DNA of 16,775 nucleotides from UBA5399 sp964592125 (lineage in GTDB: Bacteria; Bacillota; Clostridia; Christensenellales; Christensenellaceae), in NCBI GenBank assembly GCA_964592125.1, contig CAZQBV010000067.1, positions 1 through 16,775 of the forward strand, written 5' to 3'. The position numbers and the translations under genes were made by a program. Of the stretch, positions 1 to 7,077 are shown in pieces (position 1 is the stretch's first letter; each line of letters opens with the position of its first letter). Under the pieces are notes generated by a model, which was not told where the DNA came from, searched no databases, and saw only the letters and a list, made by a program, of their open reading frames with translations.

Positions 1-6
1 CGACAG

Positions 7-49
7 TATGGAACGCAATCCCTTGATGCGTTCCATAAAGCGGCCGCTT
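7..49. repeat. Stem-loop next to a 12-bp palindrome
   Basis: An 11-bp perfect inverted repeat (TATGGAACGCA at 7-17 and its complement at 27-37, 9-base loop) is followed at once by the palindrome AAGCGGCCGCTT (38-49), which contains a NotI site. It lies just downstream of the stop codon of the minus-strand fibronectin-III gene. Neither strand has a U-run after the stem, so it is not a canonical intrinsic terminator. It could still be a 3' end stabilising structure or one copy of a repeat element. Confidence 0.5.
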
Positions 50-60
50 ATTATTGAATA

Positions 61-840
61 TTAGTAAGCTGAATAGTATGACCCATAATAGGAACTGGCT
101 TCGCATTGATACCTTGCGCCGTCGTAGTCAAAATCGAAATAGATTGTGCTGTAACGGTCGTACCAGGTAGGCCATGCCGGATATGAGACATAAAAGTGTA
201 TATATTCGGCTTGCGCTTCCCCCGGCTTAATCACCTGACTGCTTATCGGTTGCTCATAGAAATTGGTTAGAGTAAGGTTTCTATTGAAGGAAGCATAATC
301 ATCATCTTCCAGCCAAGCATTTGTTGGTCTAACAATAATGTCTTTTGTACCATAGTTGGTTAATATCAGCCCCAATCTAAATGTGTCTTGCTTCGTCTCA
401 CTGGGTACGAAAACAGTAAAACTAGGCTTTTGCTTTTGGGGCGCCGCCGATTTTGTTTTTGCCGAAACAATGCTGCTTGTTACTCCCTTTGTGGCATTTT
501 GATACGGTACTAATTTATAGTAATAGGTTCTTCCGGCACTTAACCCCATATCCGAAAATGATGTTATAGTACTTCTTAATGTGCCAATATTACTGTAATT
601 GCCAGATCGGCTGGTGGATCTATAAAGTATGTATTTAGTTACCCCAGCAGCTTTTGTCCATGTTAATGAAATGGTTGTGGTGCTTTTGGCAACGGCTTTG
701 AAATTGGTTACCCTTCCCAAAGCGGCTTGGGTGTGTGCAGTGGGTTCTTCTTCTGTGCCCGCTGCAAACGCAATGCTTTGAACGCTAACCATAGCCATCA
801 CAATTGCGAGCACCAGTGCCATTTTTTTGATGGATTTCAT
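61..840 (-). CDS. Secreted fibronectin type III domain protein
   Basis: This encodes a 259-residue exported protein with no recognisable catalytic domain. The start chosen is the ATG at 840, because GGAGGT lies 7 bases upstream (848-853) and the protein then begins with a classic Sec signal peptide: MKSIKKM, a hydrophobic core, and a probable cleavage site near AFAA at residue 27. An upstream in-frame start at 900 would spoil the signal. Residues about 41-131 form a fibronectin-III fold (LTWTKAAGVTKYILYRS, then GLSAGRTYYYKLVPY). After a short Pro/Lys linker, residues about 138-259 are aromatic and Tyr-rich and probably form a second beta-sandwich of unknown type. FnIII modules in Clostridia usually act as spacers or adhesion/carbohydrate-contact modules on extracellular proteins. 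It diverges from the C39-like peptidase gene, so the two may be co-regulated. The domain call is fairly sure; the function is unknown. Confidence 0.8.
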   Translation of the reverse strand: MKSIKKMALVLAIVMAMVSVQSIAFAAGTEEEPTAHTQAALGRVTNFKAVAKSTTTISLTWTKAAGVTKYILYRSTSRSGNYSNIGTLRSTITSFSDMGLSAGRTYYYKLVPYQNATKGVTSSIVSAKTKSAAPQKQKPSFTVFVPSETKQDTFRLGLILTNYGTKDIIVRPTNAWLEDDDYASFNRNLTLTNFYEQPISSQVIKPGEAQAEYIHFYVSYPAWPTWYDRYSTIYFDFDYDGARYQCEASSYYGSYYSAY

Positions 841-908
841 GATAGATACCTCCAACATTATTTTGATATATGAAGCGATACTACAATAGCAATACGACAT
901 TGATGGGC

Positions 909-914
909 ATTATA
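909..914 (-). promoter_or_regulatory. Possible -10 box for the FnIII gene
   Basis: On the minus strand a perfect TATAAT lies about 70 bases upstream of the ATG at 840. No good -35 hexamer sits at 17 bases; the best, TTGATT at 929-934, is only 14 bases away. The call is therefore tentative. Confidence 0.35.
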
Positions 915-1004
915 TCTTCGCCACTAAAAATCAATTTTACAAAAACTACTATGAAATTCAAATGATAAATGATAGCTTGAAGCAAATAAAATCAGTAAAT
1001 ATGT

Positions 1005-1026
1005 CTGTATTATAACAATATTACAG
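1005..1026. repeat. Imperfect inverted repeat in divergent intergenic region
   Basis: The 310-base stretch between the divergent genes (841-1150) is very AT-rich and holds no gene. Near its middle are the arms CTGTATTAT and ATATTACAG, separated by AACA and complementary at 8 of 9 positions. The location, between two divergent transcription units, fits an operator for a shared regulator, but no known binding-site family was recognised. Confidence 0.3.
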
Positions 1027-1078
1027 CATTATGTAAATAATTAGTTTTTTTGTAATTGTATCAGCATGCATATTTTTA

Positions 1079-1107
1079 TTTGCATCCTTTCAAATTTATG
1101 CTATCAT
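1079..1107 (+). promoter_or_regulatory. Probable promoter of the C39-like peptidase gene
   Basis: An extended -10 element, TG-C-TATCAT (1099-1107), lies 43 bases upstream of the ATG at 1151. A weak -35 (TTTGCA, 1079-1084) sits 17 bases before the hexamer. Transcription would start near 1113. Confidence 0.45.
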
Positions 1108-1150
1108 AAATTCTGCTTATTTAAATTATCGAACAAAAAGGGGAGAAAAC

Positions 1151-2128
1151 ATGAAAAAAACACCACTGACTGTTGCCATTGTACTATTGCTGGTGCTTGC
1201 GCTGTTTACCTGCACCGCTGCCGCCACACCCACGGAAGAACCAAGTGCGCAAACAACGGCCAAAGCTGTAGAAAAAACCAAGGGAAAAGTGATTCCCACA
1301 AATGACATTGACCCGGATGCGGGTGCAGATAGCTATGCAAACGGCGGAGACAACGCAGCATCCCGCTACTATGTGAATATGGATTTTTACAATGCGAAGC
1401 CAGACGATATGCTTACCATTCTTCCCCACTATAAAACCTATCAGCAAACGGCGGAATGGTCGTGCGGCAATGTGGCTGCGTTAACGGCACTGTACCACTT
1501 TGGCATAGAAAGCTATACCGAAATGGACATTGCAAAAGCCATGGGCAGTTCCACCGATGCAGACACACCGGGTGCTCTGCCCGGTTCTGCCAACAACTAC
1601 TACGAATATGGTACCAATGTGGAGCAAATGACCAAATTTTTTGAAAGTGTGGATGGGCTGAAGGTTTTGGAAACCAGCTATCAGCCGGACTATAAGGATG
1701 CGGACCTATATACGGCAGAGGATGGCGTTTCGGATAGCTATGTGGGCAACCTTCGCAAAGCATTTTCCGCTATGAGCCTGTATACCTCTGAAAACAAAGA
1801 TGACAGCGAAGCCTGGGTAGAGGATGCCAAGGATTCCTACTTTGTGAAATGGTTAACCGGCCACCTGAATGAAGGCAATGTGATTATGACAGAATGGTGC
1901 GACTGGGACGGCCATTGGACAGCCATTGTGGGCTATGACAACAACGGTACGCCCGGCCTTGGCGATGATATTTTAATTTTTGCCGATCCCTACGATACCT
2001 CTGACCATTGGCAGGATGGCTACACGGTTTACCCGCTGGAGCGCTGGTTCTACATGTGGAACGACCGCACCGTTGCGCCCAAGCCCTACCAAACACAGCC
2101 CTATTTGGTGGTAGGCAAGGCTGCATAA
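1151..2128 (+). CDS. Secreted C39-like (papain-fold) cysteine peptidase
   Basis: This 325-residue exported protein starts at an ATG preceded by AAGGGGAG. An N-terminal signal peptide (MKKTPL then a Leu/Val core) probably ends around residue 25; the cysteine at 21 follows FT, a poor lipobox. The mature part has the C39-like cysteine peptidase pattern: catalytic Cys105 in AEWSCGNVAALTAL, then His255 in DWDGHWTAIVGYD, then Asp279 in IFADPYD. All three triad residues are present. Bacteriocin-exporter C39 domains are fused to an ABC transporter, while this is a stand-alone secreted form of the C39_2 type, whose substrates are usually unknown. The acidic low-complexity segment at residues about 45-70 may be a propeptide or linker. 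It is monocistronic, with its own terminator, and diverges from the FnIII protein gene. The fold and triad are well supported; the substrate is not known. Confidence 0.85.
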   Translation: MKKTPLTVAIVLLLVLALFTCTAAATPTEEPSAQTTAKAVEKTKGKVIPTNDIDPDAGADSYANGGDNAASRYYVNMDFYNAKPDDMLTILPHYKTYQQTAEWSCGNVAALTALYHFGIESYTEMDIAKAMGSSTDADTPGALPGSANNYYEYGTNVEQMTKFFESVDGLKVLETSYQPDYKDADLYTAEDGVSDSYVGNLRKAFSAMSLYTSENKDDSEAWVEDAKDSYFVKWLTGHLNEGNVIMTEWCDWDGHWTAIVGYDNNGTPGLGDDILIFADPYDTSDHWQDGYTVYPLERWFYMWNDRTVAPKPYQTQPYLVVGKAA

Positions 2129-2163
2129 AGTAGCATTATAGAATGCGCTAAAAAACCGTATGC

Positions 2164-2194
2164 AAAACCCGGGCACAGGCTCCCGGGTTTTTTT
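2164..2194 (+). terminator. Intrinsic terminator of the peptidase gene
   Basis: AAAACCCGGG (2164-2173) pairs with CCCGGGTTTT around an 8-base loop and runs into seven T's. It lies 36 bases after the stop codon. Confidence 0.92.
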
Positions 2195-2226
2195 ATCATA
2201 TAGTCAAAAATATAGTCAAATCTTGG

Positions 2227-2255
2227 TTGTTATTTTTTATTAAATACTATATAAT
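2227..2255 (+). promoter_or_regulatory. Promoter of the diguanylate cyclase gene
   Basis: TTGTTA (2227-2232), a 17-base spacer and a perfect TATAAT (2250-2255) place transcription start near 2262, giving a leader of about 60 bases. Two copies of AGTCAAA occur just upstream (2202-2208 and 2214-2220), and a third lies in the leader (2289-2295). Confidence 0.65.
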
Positions 2256-2281
2256 AACACAAGTTGTCTTCTTGTGTTATT
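2253..2281 (+). promoter_or_regulatory. Leader inverted repeat (operator or attenuator)
   Basis: AATAACACAAG (2253-2263) and its perfect complement (2271-2281) are separated by 7 bases. The left arm overlaps the last bases of the -10 box and the expected start point; the right arm is followed by TT and then GC. This could be a repressor operator or a hairpin at the 5' end of the mRNA. The leader is too short, and lacks the sequence, for a c-di-GMP riboswitch. Confidence 0.5.
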
Positions 2282-2322
2282 TTGCATCAGTCAAAAACCA
2301 AATACTATGGAGGAAGGCGCAC

Positions 2323-3432
2323 ATGGCCAAAACCAACAAAAAGAGTATTCTAACCAAGAGCTGCGAATTTAGAGATGCGGAGCTGGAGAAAGTATTTTTC
2401 GATACCGAGTTCAGCAAATCCTTGCGTACCTTTCGCATTCTTATTCTTTTTTGCGGTGCTATTTACTTTGCAATAGCTGCCTACGACTATTTTTATGCAG
2501 AGGATATTCGTGATTTTTGGATTTCATTTACCATCCGCTTTGTTGTTTTTCTTTTTGCATTGTTTCTGTTTTTCTATATGAAAAAATCCAGCAACAACAA
2601 AACGGTCTTCATACTTATAACTATATTTGAAGGCTTGGTTGTTTTCTCCTATTTTTTAATTTTAATGGCTTTCAATGCGCAGGGATATTTATCTCAATGT
2701 CTTACTATCATGGTTTTTTTGCAGGCACTTGCGCTGTTGCCCAACAAATGGTTGAATTTTATGGTTATGGCACTGGTAACCACGGTTACCTTCTTTGTGC
2801 TTACACCCATGTATATTCATGCAATTGACCCCAGCGAAAGAACCGAATCCATCATTATGCTGTCTATCTCCATTCTGTTTTTGGGTATTTTTACATACCG
2901 CATTCAGGCCGCCAGGCGGATGCAGTTTTTCAGGCAGATGGAACTAAAGCAAATGTCCGAAACAGATAGCCTTACCAAAGCCATGAACCGTGGAAAGTTT
3001 AACGCAATTTTGGAGTATTGGTGCGAATTTAGCAACAGATATGCATCTCCCTTTTCACTGATATATTTTGATATAGACAATTTTAAAAATATAAACGATA
3101 CCTTCGGGCACAGCCTTGGTGATACGGTATTGGTTACTATGTGCGATATTGTGAGAAACATAGCCCGGAAAAACGATCAACTTGCCCGTTGCGGGGGCGA
3201 GGAATTTGCACTGTTGCTGCCACAAACAGATTTGCAAGAAGCCAAAAAAATGGCCTTGCGCCTTTGCGACCACACACAAGAAACAGATTTTGGAGTAGTG
3301 GGGCGCGTTACTGCCAGCTTTGGCGTAGTAATGCACCGGCCCGGCGAACAGCCATCTGCCATTTTGCACAGGGCAGATGAAATGATGTACAACGCAAAGA
3401 AAGCCGGGAAAAACAGAGTTGTTTCGGAATAG
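2323..3432 (+). CDS. Membrane-bound GGDEF diguanylate cyclase
   Basis: This makes cyclic di-GMP from two GTP at the cytoplasmic membrane. The ATG at 2323 is chosen because GGAGG (2309-2313) lies 9 bases upstream; a further in-frame start at 2227 lies inside the promoter. The protein has 369 residues. Residues about 38-230 hold six hydrophobic segments, probably a 6-helix sensor region of unknown ligand, ending in the charged sequence YRIQAARR. The GGDEF domain starts at DSLTKAMNR and includes FDIDNFKNINDTFGH (metal and nucleotide binding). The active site is CGGEEF (residues 290-295), so the GGEEF core needed for activity is intact. RKND at 282-285, five residues before it, matches the RxxD inhibitory site, so product feedback is expected. 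No EAL or HD-GYP domain is attached. It converges on an MCP-FMN lipoprotein operon and may share a signalling context with it. Confidence 0.93.
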   Translation: MAKTNKKSILTKSCEFRDAELEKVFFDTEFSKSLRTFRILILFCGAIYFAIAAYDYFYAEDIRDFWISFTIRFVVFLFALFLFFYMKKSSNNKTVFILITIFEGLVVFSYFLILMAFNAQGYLSQCLTIMVFLQALALLPNKWLNFMVMALVTTVTFFVLTPMYIHAIDPSERTESIIMLSISILFLGIFTYRIQAARRMQFFRQMELKQMSETDSLTKAMNRGKFNAILEYWCEFSNRYASPFSLIYFDIDNFKNINDTFGHSLGDTVLVTMCDIVRNIARKNDQLARCGGEEFALLLPQTDLQEAKKMALRLCDHTQETDFGVVGRVTASFGVVMHRPGEQPSAILHRADEMMYNAKKAGKNRVVSE

Positions 3433-3464
3433 ACATATATACACCATACTGCGAATGCCCGATA

Positions 3465-3501
3465 AAAAAGAACGCCGAATGAAATCGACATTCTTTTTTT
3501 T
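3465..3501. terminator. Terminator between convergent genes
   Basis: On the plus strand GAATG (3477-3481) pairs with CATTC (3489-3493) and runs into eight T's. The outer A-run before 3473 can extend pairing with those T's, so the element can also work on the minus strand for the FMN-binding gene. The 155 bases between the two stop codons hold no other feature. Confidence 0.6.
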
Positions 3502-3587
3502 GCTTTTCTATCTGGTGCCTGCGTAACTCTTTAGGCGTTATACGATTCCGCAATTGAAAACGCTGATTGGCCTTTTTTGGCTCAGTA

Positions 3588-4058
3588 TCATTTGGTAGGC
3601 GAAGGCACAATAGCCAAAGAGGTGTCGCCTGTTCTGGCCTGCTGCAAAACCGCCTCTGCCAACATGGAAAAAGTTTCAAACGAGTGCGATGCGCCACTTA
3701 CCAAATCTATGCTATCTGCATTTTGATCTTTCAAGATTTGCGCCGCATAGGCACGCGTATAACGGTTGGGATAGGTGCCCTCTACCATATCCATAATTCG
3801 CATATACGACATATCCCAAGACTTTATAAACCCACTGGCGTTGCGGGCATTGTACTCTACCGATACCACATTTCCGCCAGTTACACTTATGGTAATATAC
3901 TCTTTCCACCCGTGGTTGTAATCGTTAAATTCAGACATTTCCGCCGTATAGTAGCCATCCTTCAGGCCATCGGCGCTTTGCCCACAGCCCTGCAAACAGA
4001 AAACGGCCAGCATCAATATAAGCAGAGTGATTCCAACTGTTGTTTTTTTCATATTCAT
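3588..4058 (-). CDS. FMN-binding domain lipoprotein
   Basis: This 156-residue protein is probably lipid-anchored on the outer face of the membrane: a signal peptide ends in the lipobox LQGC with Cys25. The mature part is a single FMN_bind-type domain: DGYYTAEMSEFN at 34-45, GGNVVSVEYNAR at 62-73, and near the end the motif SGASHS (121-126), preceded by Asp118. In this family the SGA(S/T) segment carries FMN, in many members linked covalently to the Thr/Ser by the transferase ApbE. Ser124 would be the acceptor here, though I cannot tell whether it is modified. Such proteins pass electrons in Rnf/Nqr-like and extracellular electron transfer chains. The gene starts 8 bases after the MCP stop, and its AGGGGAAG ribosome binding site (4061-4068) overlaps that stop codon, so translation is likely coupled. 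No ApbE gene is in the window. A second Met at residue 3 is an equally possible start. Confidence 0.85.
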   Translation of the reverse strand: MNMKKTTVGITLLILMLAVFCLQGCGQSADGLKDGYYTAEMSEFNDYNHGWKEYITISVTGGNVVSVEYNARNASGFIKSWDMSYMRIMDMVEGTYPNRYTRAYAAQILKDQNADSIDLVSGASHSFETFSMLAEAVLQQARTGDTSLAIVPSPTK

Positions 4059-4066
4059 TACTTCCC

Positions 4067-6028
4067 CTATTTCCTCAGTTTAAACCGATTTGCCATGCCT
4101 TGCAGCTCGTCTGCCTGCTCTGTTAGCGATTGGCTTGCCTGTGCGCTTTCCTGACTGGATGCAAGGTTGTGTTTGGCCAGCTGGTTGATGGATTCTATCT
4201 GGCTGGTTATGGTAGCAAGCGATTGCTTTTCGTTTGCCACGGCCTGCCCCAGTTGTGTGGTAATTTCGGAAATTTCCTTAGTGATTTTATGAATATCCTC
4301 TATGGAATCTGCCATTGCCTGTGCAAAGCTGGAGCCCTCGCTTACCGCTTTTTGAGACTCTTCTATCATCTGCGTGGTTTTGCGGGACGACTCTCCGCTC
4401 TTCGCGGCAAGGTCTCGAACCTCTGTTGCCACCACTGCAAAGCCCTTGCCTGCTTCGCCCGCACGCGCGGCTTCCACAGATGCATTTAGGGACAATATAT
4501 TCGTTTGGAAGGAAATATCCTCTAGGAATTTGTTGATATGGGTAATTTCATCCGCACTTTTGCTAATAGCCGCCATGGCCTGTAGCATATTGCCCATGTT
4601 ATGCTGCGCAACAGCCAGCCTATCCATAGCTTTTTCCATCAGCATGCCTACCGTTTCGGTATGCTTGTCCACTTCGTCTATGCTTTGGGAAATAACCTGC
4701 GCCTCTTGCTCCAGCGCGTAAAGGGAGTTTGCCTGCCCATCGGAACGCTCCCTCACCTGCAGCGCATTGGTGGAAACCATGTGCGAGGTAGAGGACACCC
4801 GCAACGCGGCCTGCTGTATGGCTCTCATTATCTGGTTTAAAAAGTCCACAATCTGATTCAGCGAATCCTTCATCACCACAAAGTCGCCATGGAATTCACC
4901 TTTTACCGCTATATCCAAATTGCTCTTGGAAAGCTCGTCCAGCACGCGGGACAATTCCGAAGTGTAGCTGTTTATGCTATCCACCGTTTCGTTCAGCGCC
5001 TGCGACAGCATTTCCGTTTCATCCTTTGTATTTTCCACATCCACAGGCGAATGCAAGTCTCCATCCGAAAGCTGGCTAATTCTGCCTGTTACACGCCCCA
5101 ACGGCTGCTGGATGCGCTTGGCAAGGCGCATGGTAAACAATGCGGATATCACCAGCAACACAGCCGTTAGAATGATGCTAATAAATATGGCTTGGTTGGT
5201 AGCCTCCATAAAGTCGCTTTGGGGTGCGGTAATGCCCAAAAACCAATGCGCACCACGTATGGGCGAATAACTAAAGTATTGGGTATTGCCAATGCCGCCA
5301 GTGGCCACACTTCCCGTTTTGCCCTGTGTCATCTGCTCTACAACGCCTGCTATTTCCGCATTGTTTGCAAAGCTTTCTTGTGCCGTTTGCTGAGCAGACA
5401 CCTTTTCCGTATCCTGATGCGCCACAAAAGTGCCATCCTGATTGATGATAAAGGCAGTGCCTGTTTTGCCCACATGAATATTGCTAAGTACATCGTTCAG
5501 CACATCGTATTTATAGCTGCCTGCAAGGTAATATGCAATTTCCTCTTCCTGAAAAATGGGTGTACCCATTGCTATTTCCAGCCCCTGCTTGCCAGTTGCG
5601 GTATCGCCAATCACCAAGTTTTGAGTTTCCTTCATGGAATTGTAAAGATACCCGCCCGATATACTGGCCGGGCTGCCCTCGCTGCCCGTATAAAGGCTGC
5701 CGTCTGGCGCGTAAAGTGCCAGCCACACAAACTCTATTCCAGATTTCGCGTGATCCAGCGTGGCTTGCTTGTCCTCTTTTGTAGCATCTTCTTTGGTAAA
5801 CACACTATTGTCACCAATCAAAAACAGCCTGTCTGCCATCATATGCAAATTGCTTTCTATACTTTGCGAAGCTGTTTTTGCCATGGGCTGCAGTGTGTCC
5901 AACAAAATGTTGTTGGTAAGGCTGGTCATAAAATAGGCCATTACCCCCACCAATACAATGGACAATGTCAATAAAATGATTGTGGTATTCACCATGATCT
6001 TCTTGCGAATGCCCTGCTTTTTTCTCAC
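4067..6028 (-). CDS. Methyl-accepting chemotaxis protein with dCache sensor
   Basis: This is a 653-residue transmembrane chemoreceptor. A GTG start at 6028 is chosen because AGGAG (6037-6041) lies 8 bases upstream. The order is: membrane helix at about 14-36; extracellular double-Cache domain at about 40-275, with TGTAFIINQDGTFVAHQD at 189-206 and the closing HWFLGITAP at 261-269; second helix at about 279-303; HAMP at about 300-353, and a further HAMP-like helical stretch to about 405; then the cytoplasmic signalling coiled coil. The kinase-contact tip is highly conserved: ISFQTNILSLNASVEAARAG at 505-524, then GKGFAVVATEVRDLA. The YxxxxRxWY signature of amino-acid-sensing dCache domains was not found, so the ligand is open. 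There is no C-terminal CheR-binding pentapeptide. It is the first gene of a two-gene operon with an FMN-binding lipoprotein, which suggests a redox- or electron-acceptor-related cue. Confidence 0.95.
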   Translation of the reverse strand: MRKKQGIRKKIMVNTTIILLTLSIVLVGVMAYFMTSLTNNILLDTLQPMAKTASQSIESNLHMMADRLFLIGDNSVFTKEDATKEDKQATLDHAKSGIEFVWLALYAPDGSLYTGSEGSPASISGGYLYNSMKETQNLVIGDTATGKQGLEIAMGTPIFQEEEIAYYLAGSYKYDVLNDVLSNIHVGKTGTAFIINQDGTFVAHQDTEKVSAQQTAQESFANNAEIAGVVEQMTQGKTGSVATGGIGNTQYFSYSPIRGAHWFLGITAPQSDFMEATNQAIFISIILTAVLLVISALFTMRLAKRIQQPLGRVTGRISQLSDGDLHSPVDVENTKDETEMLSQALNETVDSINSYTSELSRVLDELSKSNLDIAVKGEFHGDFVVMKDSLNQIVDFLNQIMRAIQQAALRVSSTSHMVSTNALQVRERSDGQANSLYALEQEAQVISQSIDEVDKHTETVGMLMEKAMDRLAVAQHNMGNMLQAMAAISKSADEITHINKFLEDISFQTNILSLNASVEAARAGEAGKGFAVVATEVRDLAAKSGESSRKTTQMIEESQKAVSEGSSFAQAMADSIEDIHKITKEISEITTQLGQAVANEKQSLATITSQIESINQLAKHNLASSQESAQASQSLTEQADELQGMANRFKLRK

Positions 6029-6070
6029 AATTTACGCTCCTATTGCTTTTTTATTCTAAAACACGACCTA

Positions 6071-6099
6071 ATTATAATACAATTTTACATAAATGTCAT
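6071..6099 (-). promoter_or_regulatory. Promoter of the MCP-FMN lipoprotein operon
   Basis: On the minus strand ATGACA (6094-6099), a 17-base spacer and a perfect TATAAT (6071-6076) predict a start near 6064 and a leader of about 36 bases. This is one of the two best sigma-A-like promoters in the window; no sigma-D (flagellar) consensus was noticed. Confidence 0.75.
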
Positions 6100-6201
6100 C
6101 TATTTCGCCCCTTTTTAAACGGAAAAGCTTTTTTACACATTTTTTTATCTTCATCGAATTGTAATGTGTGCATATTTCGTTTTGTCAGGCAAATATATAG
6201 G

Positions 6202-6230
6202 TTGAAGTTTCGGTATATGTTTGCTAAAAT
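6202..6230 (+). promoter_or_regulatory. Promoter of the small membrane protein gene
   Basis: TTGAAG (6202-6207), a 17-base spacer and TAAAAT (6225-6230) with an upstream TG (extended -10) predict a start near 6237 and a leader of about 70 bases. Apart from the two divergent promoters, the 281-base intergenic region shows nothing else. Confidence 0.7.
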
Positions 6231-6309
6231 GCAATGGAACTAAATTGTGGATAAAATTTGCTTTTTATCTATGGAATTGTTCTTATTTCAAAAGAAGGGA
6301 GGATTACAT

Positions 6310-6570
6310 ATGTCCGCATTAATCATAGGCATTATTGCTCTTGTTTGTACAGCTTTAGGCTACATTCCTACAGTATCTTGGCTTAGCTTTATTGGTTTAA
6401 TCTTCGCAATTGTTGCATGGGTTATGGGTGGTAAAATGGTGAAAGCCGACCCAACCGATGGCAAGGCCAAAGCAGGTAAAATCATTGGTATGGTGATAAC
6501 CATACTGGCTATTATTGGCATTGTATTGGCCATTGTTGCTATGGCCAGCTTGGCTGCTCTCTTCCTGTAG
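6310..6570 (+). CDS. Small hydrophobic membrane protein
   Basis: This is an 86-residue integral membrane protein. The start is the ATG at 6310, with GGGAGG (6298-6303) 6 bases upstream; an earlier in-frame start at 6247 would ignore this site. Hydrophobic segments lie at about 2-17, 22-40 and 57-86, and a charged loop at about 41-57 (GGKMVKADPTDGKAKAGK) lies between the second and third. The layout resembles the small DUF4190-like membrane proteins common in Bacillota, but I do not firmly recognise the family. It has its own promoter and terminator. It sits between the host signalling genes and the end of the phage cassette, so it may mark the host side of that junction. Confidence 0.75.
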   Translation: MSALIIGIIALVCTALGYIPTVSWLSFIGLIFAIVAWVMGGKMVKADPTDGKAKAGKIIGMVITILAIIGIVLAIVAMASLAALFL

Positions 6571-6605
6571 AATTTTTTTTATACACAGACATATCTAAAA
6601 CAATG

Positions 6606-6645
6606 AACAGTGAAAGGAATGTGCAATTCCCTTCACTGTTTTTTT
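6606..6645. terminator. Strong bidirectional terminator at the end of the phage cassette
   Basis: AACAGTGAA-AGGAAT (6606-6620) pairs with ATTCC-CTTCACTGTT (6626-6640) around a 5-base loop: 15 positions with a single mismatch. Seven T's follow on the plus strand (6639-6645). It ends the small membrane protein gene on the plus strand. On the minus strand it lies about 20 bases after the last phage gene, though there the U-run is absent. Confidence 0.88.
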
Positions 6646-6665
6646 ACACCTGCTGAGGTGGTACA

Positions 6666-7073
6666 CTAGCTATGCGCCATCTTTGCTCTTGCCATTATGG
6701 TATCCATTTTCATGCACTCGGTTGCATCCAGCACTTCCAGTTGTTCCACCCGCTCCCGCAATATTTTGGTGGTGCCATTGCCCCCCAACAGGGAATGCCG
6801 CTCGCAATTGGTAATGAAGGCTCTCAGCTCCTCCACCTCTATCCATCCATTACGCACATGATAGTTGTGCGAACGCACAATTTGGTCAAACAGCATATCT
6901 TTAAATGTTTCGTTTATGGATTGCTGAAACACCTGAAACTGTGCCCTTAGCTCATTCATTTGCTCTTTTTCCACCTTGTACCTAGCCGCTAAATTTTTAT
7001 AAAACACCCCCAAAAAAGTTACAATAGCGCCAAACAGCACTTCCAACCAGTACTGCATTATAAATACTTCCAT
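6666..7073 (-). CDS. Last gene of the phage lysis module, membrane-anchored protein
   Basis: This 135-residue protein of unknown function is encoded right after the holin gene (6-base gap; AGGAG at 7084-7088, 10 bases before the ATG). A second ATG at 7058 is also possible. It has one N-terminal membrane helix (about residues 8-25), then a charged helical, probably coiled-coil region (about 28-60), then a soluble part with RSHNYHVRNGWIEVEELRAF. The position and layout (one N-terminal helix and a cytoplasmic or wall-side coiled coil) would suit a second holin-like, spanin-like or lysis-regulator protein, but Gram-positive phages have no outer membrane to fuse, so a spanin is unlikely. I do not recognise the family by sequence. 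Confidence 0.75.
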   Translation of the reverse strand: MEVFIMQYWLEVLFGAIVTFLGVFYKNLAARYKVEKEQMNELRAQFQVFQQSINETFKDMLFDQIVRSHNYHVRNGWIEVEELRAFITNCERHSLLGGNGTTKILRERVEQLEVLDATECMKMDTIMARAKMAHS

Positions 7074-7077
7074 CCGT

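Noticed and set aside
2256..2322. c-di-GMP riboswitch before the diguanylate cyclase
   Set aside because: The leader is about 60 bases and lacks the conserved core of either c-di-GMP riboswitch class; only a simple inverted repeat is present.
5192..5974. 260-codon plus-strand frame opposite the MCP gene
   Set aside because: The minus-strand MCP is unambiguous; this frame has no ribosome binding site and no domain features.
6571..6665. Phage attachment site at the left end of the cassette
   Set aside because: No tRNA end, direct repeat or integrase is visible, and the right border lies outside the window.
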